Assembly: GCF_018398875.1 (NCBI RefSeq)
Contig: NZ_JAGWDK010000009.1
Span: 1-64,000 of the forward strand
DNA from: Bradyrhizobium sp. sGM-13
GTDB lineage: Bacteria > Pseudomonadota > Alphaproteobacteria > Rhizobiales > Xanthobacteraceae
Direction: 5' to 3'
DNA length: 64,000 nt
Each line of letters opens with the position of its first letter. Within the stretch, counting starts at the first letter, position 1. A model generated the notes under the pieces. The model did no database searches. It saw nothing but the letters and a program-made list of their open reading frames with translations, and was not told the DNA's origin. Below, in pieces: positions 53,566 to 64,000 of this stretch. The position numbers and the translations under genes were made by a program.

Positions 53566-53964
53566 CTAATGGCCAAAAACCACCGCATGCATGATCCGTC
53601 CGGGTAAGAAGGTGAACACGCCGGCCACGACGAGCGCTCCAAAGAAGATCGACACCATCGCTTTGCGGTGACCGCTGACATTGTGCCGGCGAGCATGCAG
53701 GACTGCGAGCGTCAGCATGATCGGCACAAAGATCGACAGCAGATGGATCGGGCTGAACAGCCCGAACATGCGGATCTCATGGATCCAGAGCGAGCTGATC
53801 GCGACCGCAGCCATCAGCACGACCCAGATCCAGCCGATGGTCCGGTGCGGCAGGCTTCCCTTCGGTGCTGCGAATTGCACGATGCCAAGCGCAAACGCCG
53901 CCAGGGCTGCGAGGGCATGCAACGGGATCGTCCCAGGCGCCTCCAGCAGCGGTGCGAGGCTCAT
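53566..53964 (-). CDS. DUF2306-type membrane protein
   Basis: This 132-residue protein has four hydrophobic segments (LHALAALAAFALGIVQFAAP; RTIGWIWVVLMAAVAISSLW; HLLSIFVPIMLTLAVLHARR; AMVSIFFGALVVAGVFTFLP). The conserved H-R-x-x-GW-x-W-V, SLWIHE and G-H-R-K-x-M elements are those of DUF2306 proteins. It is an inner-membrane protein with possible haem or quinone ligands through the conserved His, function unknown. It sits between gyrA and ssb, on their strand. Confidence 0.7.
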   Translation of the reverse strand: MSLAPLLEAPGTIPLHALAALAAFALGIVQFAAPKGSLPHRTIGWIWVVLMAAVAISSLWIHEIRMFGLFSPIHLLSIFVPIMLTLAVLHARRHNVSGHRKAMVSIFFGALVVAGVFTFLPGRIMHAVVFGH

Positions 53965-54197
53965 GGTAGGCGCTCCAGATCCGGTTGGCGTTCAAGGCTG
54001 GAGCAGCTTAAGCGAAATACCTCATGTGAATATTAACAACATGACGGCTGAGCGAACCGACCGGGCGCCCGGATCGCAACGCGCCTGTGGGCTGGTGTTC
54101 AGCCGAATGCAGCCGATTCCTGCGGCGGCACATTAGCCGCAAAGCGGGTGAACGCCCGTTCTCGCAAGCGAATTTCTCGCCGGCCGAGGGCCCTGCT

Positions 54198-54686
54198 TTA
54201 GAACGGAATATCGTCGTCCATATCGCTGTTGCGGCTGCCCGCCGCGACCGCCCGCCGCGGCGCGGAGCTAACTGGACCGCTCGAGCCGAAGTCACCGGAA
54301 TCATCGGAGCCGAAGCTGCCGCCCCCGCCGCCGCTGCGGCCGTCGAGCATGGTCAGGTTCGAGTTAAAGCCCTGCAGCACGACCTCGGTCGAGTATTTGT
54401 CGACCCCGCTCTGGTCGGTCCATTTGCGCGTCTGCAACTGGCCCTCGATGTAAACCTTGGCGCCCTTCTTCAGATACTGTTCGGCGACCTTGCAGAGCCC
54501 CTCGTTGAAGATCACCACGCGGTGCCATTCGGTCTTTTCCTTGCGCTCGCCGGTGCCTTTGTCGCGCCAGGTCTCCGATGTCGCGATGCTCAGATTGGCG
54601 ATCGGTCGCCCGTCCTGTGTCCGCCGGATTTCAGGATCCTTGCCGAGGTTGCCGACCAGAATCACCTTGTTCACGCTTCCCGCCAT
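54198..54686 (-). CDS. ssb: Single-stranded DNA-binding protein
   Basis: This protein has 162 residues from ATG 54686, with GGAGAG six bases upstream; the in-frame extension to 54875 is not coding. The OB-fold part reads [40 protein letters not shown] and [11 protein letters not shown]. The Gly-rich linker is short and the acidic tip DDDIPF, which docks partner proteins, is intact. An SOS box lies 203 bases upstream (54889-54903), so it is probably part of the LexA regulon with uvrA. Confidence 0.93.
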   Translation of the reverse strand: MAGSVNKVILVGNLGKDPEIRRTQDGRPIANLSIATSETWRDKGTGERKEKTEWHRVVIFNEGLCKVAEQYLKKGAKVYIEGQLQTRKWTDQSGVDKYSTEVVLQGFNSNLTMLDGRSGGGGGSFGSDDSGDFGSSGPVSSAPRRAVAAGSRNSDMDDDIPF

Positions 54687-54888
54687 CGCCGCTCTCCACT
54701 CGATATCGCCGGCAAAAATCACTGGTCCGGCCGCTTTCGTGCCGGCCGTCTTCAATTCTTGACCTGTCGCTTGTCCGTTTCCGCGTCCGCTCCCGGACAT
54801 CCGGACCCTATACACCGACAGACCCCGCTGACTTGGCGATCCCTCGGCAAGTCGCCGGTTATCCACATATAGCATCGCCTACGTGCAC

Positions 54889-54903
54889 GTTCCAGCTTTG
54901 TTC
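54889..54903. promoter_or_regulatory. SOS (LexA) box of ssb
   Basis: GTTC-CAGCTTT-GTTC, an exact match to the alphaproteobacterial LexA site GTTC-N7-GTTC. A third GTTC follows at 54912-54915, after an 8-base gap. The nearest gene oriented away from it is ssb, 203 bases off; the barrel gene at 55194 is on the other side. Confidence 0.75.
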
Positions 54904-54919
54904 CGGATGACGTTCTACG

Positions 54920-55185
54920 TGCGTCTGCTGGCGGCTCGGCAATCTCTAGGCGAACCCCAGGGAACCCGCGGGGAAACCGAAAGAGGCGAAACGGAACCCG
55001 AAAGTTCCCGCCTCGGTTCCAATTATACCAGATAAATCATAAGCTTCGTTCCATAAACTTGGTTGGCGCCTGTTGCATCCGGGACACGCCATTTCCGGTC
55101 GAGTCGCGCTATAGAATTCTCCAGCGGCGCGGGCGCTCGCGTCACAACAACGCTTCAGGCCTAGCGGGAAGCGGACAAAACTGGG
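54920..55185. other. Promoter region of the first outer-membrane barrel gene
   Basis: About 270 bases without a gene. With the ssb upstream region it makes a 507-base gap holding the ssb SOS box and the promoter for the barrel gene; no further element is recognised. Confidence 0.35.
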
Positions 55186-55193
55186 GATAGATC

Positions 55194-55976
55194 ATGAAGA
55201 AGTATCTGTTAGCTACAGTTGCGCTCATTGCGTTCGCCGCGCCTGCGGCGGCGGCCGACCTTGCAGCGCGCCCATACACCAAGGCGCCGCCTGCTCCTGT
55301 CGCCGCCATCTACGATTGGACCGGCTTCTACATCGGCGCCAACGGTGGCTGGGGTTCGGCCCGCAAGTGCTGGGATCTCACCGCCGACGCTTTCGGTCCT
55401 ATCGTTCCGCCGCTGGCCGAAGGCTGCCACGATGCGACTGGCGGCACGGCCGGTGGTCAACTCGGCTACCGCTGGCAGGCCGGCACCTGGGTATTCGGCG
55501 TGGAAGGGCAAGGCAACTGGGCTGACTTCCAAGGCTCCAACATAAGCTTGGCCTTTCCTCTCGCTCCCGTTGAGAACGAATCGAGGATCAACGCGTTCGG
55601 ACTGATCACCGGTCAGGTCGGCTATGCCTGGAACAACGTTCTGCTCTACGTGAAGGGCGGCGCTGCGGTGACCAGCGACAAATACCGGGGATTCGATGTC
55701 GCGACCGGGCTGCTGATCGACAGCGCCAAGGAAACGCGTTGGGGCGGCGTCGTTGGTGCCGGTCTCGAAGTCGGCTTCGCCCCGAACTGGTCGGTTGGAG
55801 TCGAGTACAACCACCTGTTCATGGGTGATCGCGACATCGACTTTGCTGCATCCGGCAACTTTATTGGTGCTCCGGCCGGCTCGTTCTCGAGGACTAGCAA
55901 CATCAGCCAGGACGTCGATCTCGTCACGGTCCGCGTCAACTACCGCTGGGGCGGCCCCGTCATCGCGAGGTACTGA
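55194..55976 (+). CDS. Outer-membrane beta-barrel protein (Omp31/porin-like family), copy 1
   Basis: This 260-residue protein has a signal peptide (MKKYLLATVALIAFAAPAAA) followed by ADLAARPYTKAPPAPVAAIY then DWTGFYIGANGGWG. The barrel ends in the aromatic-terminated strand VRVNYRWGGPVIARY. Glycine/aromatic alternation and strands such as INAFGLITGQVGYAWNNVLL, NWSVGVEYNHLFM and DLVTVRVNYRW show an 8-strand OmpA/Omp31 fold. It has a longer extracellular loop with two Cys than copies 2 and 3 (56254-56910; 62462-63130). Located in the outer membrane; typical roles are structural or adhesion/interaction. Confidence 0.85.
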   Translation: MKKYLLATVALIAFAAPAAAADLAARPYTKAPPAPVAAIYDWTGFYIGANGGWGSARKCWDLTADAFGPIVPPLAEGCHDATGGTAGGQLGYRWQAGTWVFGVEGQGNWADFQGSNISLAFPLAPVENESRINAFGLITGQVGYAWNNVLLYVKGGAAVTSDKYRGFDVATGLLIDSAKETRWGGVVGAGLEVGFAPNWSVGVEYNHLFMGDRDIDFAASGNFIGAPAGSFSRTSNISQDVDLVTVRVNYRWGGPVIARY

Positions 55977-56002
55977 TCGCAAAGCCAGCGCGGTACTACG
56001 GA

Positions 56003-56028
56003 AAGGCCGGCTTCACGCCGGCCTTTTT
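56003..56028 (+). terminator. Rho-independent terminator, tandem copy 1
   Basis: AAGGCCGGC - TTCAC - GCCGGCC - TTTTT. The same unit is repeated 50 bases on. Confidence 0.8.
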
Positions 56029-56052
56029 GTTTGCGGTGATAACCAGCACTGA

Positions 56053-56080
56053 GAAGGCCGGCCTTGCGCCGGCCTTTTTG
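56053..56080 (+). terminator. Rho-independent terminator, tandem copy 2
   Basis: AAGGCCGGC - CTTGC - GCCGGCC - TTTTTG, a near copy of 56003-56028, including the trailing TTTTTGTTTG. A tandem duplication of a terminator. Confidence 0.8.
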
Positions 56081-56253
56081 TTTGGTTGTAGACCGGCACG
56101 ACCGACACCCGGAACAGTTGTATTTCCATGCTTTTGCCGCTGATGTGGTATTTCCGCGACAGCATTTTTCGGGAACTTCGCGCTATATCGCCAAGCAACC
56201 TCAAATTGACGGCTGAGGAAAGTTGCGTTGGAGAGCCGCGAAAGGAAAAGAAA

Positions 56254-56910
56254 GTGAAGAAGATTCTGCTGACCACCACCGGCCTGATCGCGCTTGGGAT
56301 GGCGCCTGCGATGGCCGCCGATCTCGCTGCCAGGCCCTACACCAAGGCGCCGGCCGCAGCGATTGCGATCAATAACTGGACCGGCTTTTACCTCGGCGCG
56401 ATGGGCGGCTACGCGCACGAAAACAGCGATGGCGTTGGTACGCTCAGTGGCGGCTTCGCCGGCGGCACCGTCGGCTACAATTGGCAGACCGGCAATCTCG
56501 TTCTCGGTGTGGAAGCCGATGGCGCCTGGGCTGACGTGGGCGCGACACTGGGCATTCCCGGCCTAGCTTCGGTCGACTACACGATTCGTTCGATGGGCAC
56601 CGCTCGCGGCCGCATTGGCTACGCCTTTGATCAGGTCCTGATCTACGGCACCGGCGGTTACGCCTGGTCTGATAACCGCCTGACTGCAACGCTCCTCGGC
56701 TTGAGCGCCTCGGACAGCAAATTCCACTCCGGCTGGACTGTCGGTGCCGGTGTCGAAGTCATGTTCGCACCGAAGTGGTCGGTCAAGGCTGAGTACCTCT
56801 ATCGCAGCCTCGAAAGCGCGAACTACTTCACCGCTGCTATCCCGGGCGGCGTTCCGGTCGGAACGATCAATCTCAACAGCGTTCAGGTCGGCGTGAACTA
56901 CCACTTCTAA
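56254..56910 (+). CDS. Outer-membrane beta-barrel protein (Omp31/porin-like family), copy 2
   Basis: This protein has 218 residues from GTG 56254 (MKKILLTTTGLIALGMAPAM as read from GTG; AAAGGA upstream). An upstream in-frame ATG at 56128 would bury the signal peptide. The mature start ADLAARPYTKAPAAAIAINN and WTGFYLGAMGGYAH closely match copies 1 and 3. The final strand VQVGVNYHF ends in Phe, the outer-membrane insertion signal. The copies on either side and the shared leader show a tandem-plus-dispersed family. It lies between the ssb and uvrA SOS units. Confidence 0.85.
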   Translation: MKKILLTTTGLIALGMAPAMAADLAARPYTKAPAAAIAINNWTGFYLGAMGGYAHENSDGVGTLSGGFAGGTVGYNWQTGNLVLGVEADGAWADVGATLGIPGLASVDYTIRSMGTARGRIGYAFDQVLIYGTGGYAWSDNRLTATLLGLSASDSKFHSGWTVGAGVEVMFAPKWSVKAEYLYRSLESANYFTAAIPGGVPVGTINLNSVQVGVNYHF

Positions 56911-57071
56911 GATTTCCTGCTGAAACTGCCTGCGCCTCCGTTCCGAGAAATTCGAACGGAGGCGTTTGTATTTGAGGAGTTCCGACCGGAGCTGCTGACG
57001 GCTGCTGCCAAAAACATCTGAGCGCAAACAATCCGTTGATGATTCGCGCGCGGCACTGGAAATTCCCTGCC

Positions 57072-57086
57072 GTTCTTCCTATGTTC
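57072..57086. promoter_or_regulatory. SOS (LexA) box of uvrA
   Basis: GTTC-TTCCTAT-GTTC, an exact match to GTTC-N7-GTTC, 89 bases before the chosen uvrA start (57175) and 44 before the alternative start (57130). Confidence 0.8.
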
Positions 57087-57174
57087 CGACTTTCAATCAA
57101 CGGCGCCTGATCCCGGTTCTTGCCCGGCGATGCGCGCCCAACGTGGCGCGTGCCTCGCGTCTGGAAATGCCGAT

Positions 57175-60156
<2,982 letters not shown>

Positions 60157-60320
60157 GCCCGACGCAAAACCCGGAACACCCATCCTACAGTCTTGTGTCA
60201 CCGACCAACAAATTCAACGATCGTCTCCCCGCGCTCGCAGATCGAACCAGGAAGCGTACGGCAGATTAGCGTAATCCGCCGTTTCTTCCTCCCCGCGAGC
60301 AGGTCACTCCGCTGGCGCCG

Positions 60321-60647
60321 CTACACCCCCCAATAGTGCGGATGCGGCCGCGAGCGGTCGCCCCAGTCGAAGGCATCGTCATCGAGTTCGGACGGGCCCG
60401 TATGCAGCTCCTCCAGCGTCACGTCGGTCTGGTAGGCCTGACGCGCGGGATCAAATCGGAGCGCGTCCCAGCGGATCGGATAATGATGGTGGCTGCCGAG
60501 CAGCCCGCCGGTTTTGATCACAGCGTAGGCAACCGTTCCGCTCACCTTGTCGAGCATCAATCGCTCGATCGAGCCGAGTTTTGTGCCGTCGCGCCCGTAC
60601 ACGTTCACACGCTCGACGCGATCACTGGGCACCAGGGTATGAGGCAT
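60321..60647 (-). CDS. PRC-barrel domain protein
   Basis: This protein has 108 residues from ATG 60647, with GGGAGG five bases upstream. The PRC-barrel fold shows in SDRVERVNVYGRDGTKLGSI, ERLMLDKVSGTVAYAVIKTG and LLGSHHHYPIRWDALRFD. The tail is acidic (ELDDDAFDWGD) and ends in PHPHYWGV. Small stand-alone PRC-barrel proteins in rhizobia are often stress-induced, with unknown partners. It runs toward uvrA. Confidence 0.8.
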   Translation of the reverse strand: MPHTLVPSDRVERVNVYGRDGTKLGSIERLMLDKVSGTVAYAVIKTGGLLGSHHHYPIRWDALRFDPARQAYQTDVTLEELHTGPSELDDDAFDWGDRSRPHPHYWGV

Positions 60648-60740
60648 GGCGACCTCCCTGTTTTCCTTTGTTCGGTCGATATAATAGCACAGCCGAGCCC
60701 GGAGTAGATGATCCAGCCTGCGACAAAGTCTGCAGTTACC

Positions 60741-60806
60741 GTAGGATGGGTGGAGCGACGTGTCCGCCGTAGCCAACGGGCGAAGGCGGAAGCGATACCC
60801 ATCAAA
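60741..60806. repeat. Inverted repeat, left arm (with 62087-62151)
   Basis: GTAGGATGGGTGGAGCGACG ... GCGATACCCATCAA matches the reverse complement of 62087-62151 with about four mismatches in 64 bases. A further ATGGTGGGTTTCGC...ACCCACCCTAC palindrome continues to 60859. Confidence 0.75.
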
Positions 60807-60864
60807 GTCGTCGTACGATGCAACATGGTGGGTTTCGCTTACGCTCTACCCACCCTACAAACCC

Positions 60865-61635
60865 TCACTCCTCGATCGCCGCCTGCACGAATCCATCCGG
60901 ATCGTCGCAAAATTCGCGCAGGACCTTGTAGTGGTCGGTCTCGCGCACCGTCACCGGCTCCAGCCCATACTTTGTCAGCCGCAGCAGCGTCGCGTTCGGA
61001 TAGGCCATCAGGACAGGCGAATGGGTGGCCATGATGATCTGGCAATGGCCGATCTCGTCCATCCGCCGCATCAGTTTCAGAAACTCGATCTGCCGCGATG
61101 GCGAGAGCGCGGATTCCGGCTCGTCGAAGATGAAGATGCCTTGCCGCTGGCAGCGCTCTTCGAAGAAGCGCAAAAAGCCTTCGCCGTGGGAGTGCGAGAG
61201 GAAATCGGGAGGCGGCGGGCCGGGCGTTCCAATGGCTGCTTCATCGAGATATCGGGCGACCGAAAAGAAACTTTCGGCACGGAAGAACCATCCGTTGGTG
61301 ATCTTCGGCAGCCAGCTCGCGCGAAGGGCGGTCGACAACGTTCCACCCATCTTCTCCAACGCCTTCGAATGATCGACGGGCATGTACCCCTTGCCGCCGC
61401 CGGCTTCGTCGTAGCCGGCAAGCACAGCGATGCCTTCGAGCAAAGTCGATTTGCCGGTGCCGTTCTCGCCGACGATGATGGTGATCGCCTTGTTGAAAGT
61501 CAGTTCGAACTCATCGCGCAGCAGCGGCAGGCAGAACGGATAGACCTCGCGGTTGGTAATCCGTGCCGGCTCCAGCCAGATGCGCTTGAGGTACGGCGCC
61601 GGCAGATTGATCGCACGATTGCGCTTGTAAGCCAT
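60865..61635 (-). CDS. AAA-type ATPase (ABC-like/OLD-related)
   Basis: This 256-residue single-module ATPase has Walker A VGENGTGKST (55-64), the signature-like SHSHGEGFLRFFEERC, Walker B GIFIFDEPESALSPSR and the switch His in MATHSPVLM. There is no membrane domain and no nuclease domain. This is the predicted-ATPase group (AAA_15/AAA_21) found alone or in defence and plasmid-linked loci. It faces the small gene at 61715, and the pair is framed by inverted repeats. The substrate is unknown. Confidence 0.8.
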   Translation of the reverse strand: MAYKRNRAINLPAPYLKRIWLEPARITNREVYPFCLPLLRDEFELTFNKAITIIVGENGTGKSTLLEGIAVLAGYDEAGGGKGYMPVDHSKALEKMGGTLSTALRASWLPKITNGWFFRAESFFSVARYLDEAAIGTPGPPPPDFLSHSHGEGFLRFFEERCQRQGIFIFDEPESALSPSRQIEFLKLMRRMDEIGHCQIIMATHSPVLMAYPNATLLRLTKYGLEPVTVRETDHYKVLREFCDDPDGFVQAAIEE

Positions 61636-61714
61636 GGTTCGCAGCCCCGCGGAACAAAGTCATTCGGAACGGTTATACAGACAATGCCGTACAATCCTAG
61701 ATGGTACCCTGCCG

Positions 61715-62038
61715 ATGCCGAGTGCTGCCTACACCCTCTTCCGCAATGCCATCCTCGGCGAGCAGCAGGTCGTCTGCGCCTATGACGGCCGCGTCCGCGA
61801 GCTATGCCCGCACATCATCGGCACCAACAAGAGCGGTGAAGAGGTCGTGCTGGCCTGGCAGTTTGCCGGCGAAAGCAGTGGCCCGCTGCCGCAATGGCGC
61901 TGCCTGAAGCTCGCGAATGTCAGAGATGCGCGCACGCGCGAGGGCCGCTGGCACGAGGGCCGCTCGCATCGCACGACGCAGACCTGCGTCTACGAGATCG
62001 ATCTCGACATCAACGTTCATGTTCGAAAGCGGCGCTGA
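61715..62038 (+). CDS. Conserved protein of unknown function
   Basis: This protein has 107 residues from ATG 61715 (MPSAAYTLFRNAILGEQQVV); the frame is open to 61634 without a start signal. Strand-rich, with CAYDGRVRELCPHIIGTNKS, WQFAGESSGPLPQWRCLKLA and NVRDARTREGRWHEG. The layout of a small-residue basic turn and strands resembles the WYL ligand-binding fold in miniature, but I cannot confirm it. Divergent from the AAA ATPase gene, 79 bases away. Confidence 0.6.
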   Translation: MPSAAYTLFRNAILGEQQVVCAYDGRVRELCPHIIGTNKSGEEVVLAWQFAGESSGPLPQWRCLKLANVRDARTREGRWHEGRSHRTTQTCVYEIDLDINVHVRKRR

Positions 62039-62086
62039 CACGAGGCCTGCCTGCCCGTATTCACGCTCCAAAGCGTGCACCGCCAT

Positions 62087-62151
62087 TGATGGGTATCGCT
62101 TCCGCCTTCGCCCGTTGGTGACGGCGGACACGTCGCTCCATCCACCCTACG
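62087..62151. repeat. Inverted repeat, right arm (with 60741-60806)
   Basis: TTGATGGGTATCGCTTCCGC ... CGTCGCTCCATCCACCCTAC, the reverse complement of the left arm. The pair bounds 1.28 kb with the AAA ATPase and its neighbour. Confidence 0.75.
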
Positions 62152-62455
62152 AGGCGCGTCTCTCTCTCTCTCGCAGATCGCGAACGTGTCTTACGCCACA
62201 CGTCGCCGCACTGCTGTCGAAATAGCAACCTGTCCGCGCCAATGAGCGAACGCGCTTCGGTCCAATTTTTGCCGGCATACATGACGTATGGTTAACCTGC
62301 GAACGACGTTCTCACATTTGCACGAACGTTGCTTGCAGACGGCTCTTTGGGGGCGCATTCGCGCCCGCTTTCCGAAAACGATACGTCACCATGCCGGTGC
62401 AATCGGTCCGTTATGGGGCCTGCAGGGGGTTATACGAGTGTTCAACTTCAGGGGA
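62152..62455. other. Promoter region of the third outer-membrane barrel gene
   Basis: About 300 bases without a gene. A CTCTCTCTCTC run lies at 62160-62170. The frame from 62288 is the barrel gene's upstream extension and has no start signal. Confidence 0.35.
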
Positions 62456-62461
62456 CAAAAT

Positions 62462-63130
62462 ATGAAACGACTACTTTTAGCTGGTGTGGCTCTTTCGGTC
62501 GCGACCGCGGCCTCGGCCGCCGACCTGCGGGCGCGGCCCTACGCCAAGGCGGCTCCCCCGGCGGCGGTGGTTGCGGCGTATAACTGGTCCGGCTTCTATA
62601 TCGGTGCGATGGGTGGCTATGGCTGGGAGAGCGAAGGCGATGGTGGCGGCGGCTTCGGCGGCGGCACTATCGGCTACAACTGGCAATTCCCAGGCAGTCA
62701 GTTTGTTTTCGGTATCGAAGTCGACGCCGCCGGCGCCAGCATCAAGGACAGCCTCACCGCAGACATCGGCGGGGGCGTCCTGGCCACGGAGGAACTCAAG
62801 ATCAACTCGTTCGGCAGCGTGACCGGCCGCGCGGGCTTCGCATTGGATGCGGCCCTCATCTACGCCAAGGGCGGTTTTGCGTGGGCCAACAGAAAGGACT
62901 CCATTTCAGTGCCCGCGCTCGGCGTGTCGCTTTCGGATAGCCAGTCTCACACCGGATACACCATCGGCGGCGGCCTCGAATATTTGTTCACGCCGAACTG
63001 GTCGGCCAAGGCCGAATACATGTTCACCAGCCTCGGCAGCGAAACCTACAATCTGGGCGGCGACGTGTTTGACTCCGGTACGGTCGATTTTCACACCATC
63101 AAAGTCGGCGTGAACTATCACTTCAGGTGA
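62462..63130 (+). CDS. Outer-membrane beta-barrel protein (Omp31/porin-like family), copy 3
   Basis: This protein has 222 residues from ATG 62462 (AGGGGA six bases upstream). The signal peptide MKRLLLAGVALSVATAASAA is followed by DLRARPYAKAAPPAAVVAAY and NWSGFYIGAMGGYGWE. The final strand FHTIKVGVNYHFR is close to that of copy 2 apart from a terminal Arg. It shares the NWSAKAEYMFTSLGS element with copy 2 (KWSVKAEYLYRSLES). The three paralogues within 8 kb probably arose by duplication and are likely regulated differently, each after its own terminator or spacer. Confidence 0.85.
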   Translation: MKRLLLAGVALSVATAASAADLRARPYAKAAPPAAVVAAYNWSGFYIGAMGGYGWESEGDGGGGFGGGTIGYNWQFPGSQFVFGIEVDAAGASIKDSLTADIGGGVLATEELKINSFGSVTGRAGFALDAALIYAKGGFAWANRKDSISVPALGVSLSDSQSHTGYTIGGGLEYLFTPNWSAKAEYMFTSLGSETYNLGGDVFDSGTVDFHTIKVGVNYHFR

Positions 63131-63150
63131 GGCGAGAAGTCGAGAACTGT

Positions 63151-63241
63151 AGGGTGGGCAAAGCGCAAGCGTGCCCACCATCTGCAGATCGTGATGACGC
63201 CGGATGGTGGGCACGGCACTGCGTGCCTTTGCCCACCCTAC
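63151..63241. repeat. Interspersed palindromic element, GGGTGGGCAAAG type
   Basis: AGGGTGGGCAAAGCGCAAGC ... TTTGCCCACCCTA, with an internal GTGCCCACCAT / ATGGTGGGCAC pair. It sits between convergent genes, like its relative at 39464-39552. Confidence 0.7.
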
Positions 63242-63257
63242 GGCAGTCATGACGAGC

Positions 63258-64000
63258 TCACACCACCTCCAGCACCAGCTCCATCGTCATCAGCACCGGA
63301 TTGTCGCCGCGCATCAGCCGTCCCTCGGCGATGCCGCCGAGATAATCGACCAGCGCGACATCGAGCTCCGCATGCAACGTGCCGTCAGCGCCGGGCGCGA
63401 TCAGGCCGTCCCTGATCGCAAGCTCGGTTGCAAACGGCACCACGGTTCGACCATCGGTGAAATGCGCGCCGATGGTGGAGCCGACGCCGCCGTGAATCCG
63501 CGCGCGCAGGATTCCGTGTTGCCGGCAGAAGGTCTCCAGCGCCGCGGCAAAATCCTGGTTCGGCCGCAGCCGCAGCGCAAAGGCGCGGCTGGTGGTCTCG
63601 GCGGCCGTGCTCGCGCACGCCACTGGACCGAACAATTTGAAGTTGGTCTCGGGATCGGGCTCGGCCACAAACATCGCGCCGTCGATGCCGAATGCTTCCA
63701 CCGCGAATGATTCGGCGACGATGCTTTCCTCGGGAAGAATGTGGCCGCCGTGCAGATGTCCGTCCGTCTCGGTCCACAGCCCGTGGCAATGGAAGAACGG
63801 CGCGCCGTCGCGCTCGCCGAGCGTCATCGCGCCGAGCTTCAGCCGCGTGATGCCGGACGGCCGGAACGTATCGCTGTAGAAGGCGGCATTGGCGCCGGTC
63901 TTCGACAGCGCCGGCATGACATAGGCAAACGGCCCGAGTGCCCCTCCCCGCATGCTCAACACGCCGCCGGAAAATCCGGCTTCGGCAAAGCCGCGGCGCG
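63258..64000 (-). CDS. PCC (DUF296)-domain protein, cut by the window edge
   Basis: The reading frame is open to the end of the window. The GTG at 63962 is not a convincing start, because the residues before it (RRGFAEAGFSGG) continue a domain. Visible parts include AYVMPALSKTGANAAFYSDT, FFHCHGLWTETDGHLHGGHI and a second domain starting TTSRAFALRLRPNQDFAAAL then VGSTIGAHF. The paired PCC/DUF296 units, with H-x-H and GGH-like loops, are typical of this putative DNA- or metabolite-binding fold. About 245 residues are visible; the true N-terminus lies beyond 64000. Confidence 0.7.
   Translation of the reverse strand, partial: RRGFAEAGFSGGVLSMRGGALGPFAYVMPALSKTGANAAFYSDTFRPSGITRLKLGAMTLGERDGAPFFHCHGLWTETDGHLHGGHILPEESIVAESFAVEAFGIDGAMFVAEPDPETNFKLFGPVACASTAAETTSRAFALRLRPNQDFAAALETFCRQHGILRARIHGGVGSTIGAHFTDGRTVVPFATELAIRDGLIAPGADGTLHAELDVALVDYLGGIAEGRLMRGDNPVLMTMELVLEVV

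Overview
The window looks like part of the chromosome of a Bradyrhizobium-type alphaproteobacterium (Nitrobacteraceae, Rhizobiales). This rests on the high GC content, the gyrA - coaD - cyclophilins - queA order with tgt nearby, several outer-membrane barrels that begin with a mature ADLxARPYxKAP-type segment, two alphaproteobacterial SOS boxes (GTTC-N7-GTTC) at ssb and uvrA, DUF3551 and Tat-exported microproteins, and interspersed palindromes of the ATTCCGG...CCGGAATGAC and GGGTGGGCAAAG types. No species-level call is possible from sequence reading alone.

Bases 1 to about 21,200 form an accessory, slowly decaying region. Genes are short and far apart, and many are one- to two-frameshift relics. 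Examples are an XRE regulator (287-533), two copies of a coupled two-gene cassette (2005-2544 and 16410-16942) and three relics of one small gene (9470-9622, 17188-17321, 17610-17702). A three-copy convergent module pairs a small coiled-coil protein with an H-NS-like protein that has lost its DNA-binding half (3062-3445, 4798-5090, 9753-10098). Between 11 and 16.4 kb lies a glycan cluster: methyltransferase, 45-aa hydrophobic protein, GT2 glycosyltransferase and DUF2304 protein, all joined by ATGA overlaps, followed by a GT39-like transferase and a galE-type epimerase.

From about 21.4 kb the gene density and organisation become those of a core chromosome. In order: a PAS/GAF HisKA_2 sensor kinase with a CheY-like regulator; formyltransferase, RidA and EamA genes; a caspase-fold protein with a peptidoglycan-binding tail; cysK with an orphan BrnA-like antitoxin; tgt; a patatin-like lipoprotein; a frameshifted FAD oxidoreductase; a TetR regulator; a PepSY protein; asd; a frameshifted sorbosone-dehydrogenase-like gene; queA; two cyclophilins; coaD; a pcaB-type lyase; a 1114-residue SAM-cyclase-ATPase-TPR protein; gyrA; ssb; three outer-membrane barrels; and uvrA. 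The window ends inside a PCC-domain gene.

Most notable: (1) the convergent microprotein/truncated H-NS modules; (2) a shared 21-bp palindrome in front of the patatin lipoprotein gene and the PepSY gene, a likely small TetR regulon; (3) SOS boxes at both ssb and uvrA, now separated by two barrel genes; (4) an AAA ATPase plus small gene framed by about 65-bp inverted repeats; (5) a Tgt lacking the three zinc-ligand cysteines; (6) overlapping, mutually exclusive hairpins at 19276-19334. All calls come from reading the sequence; no database search was run.
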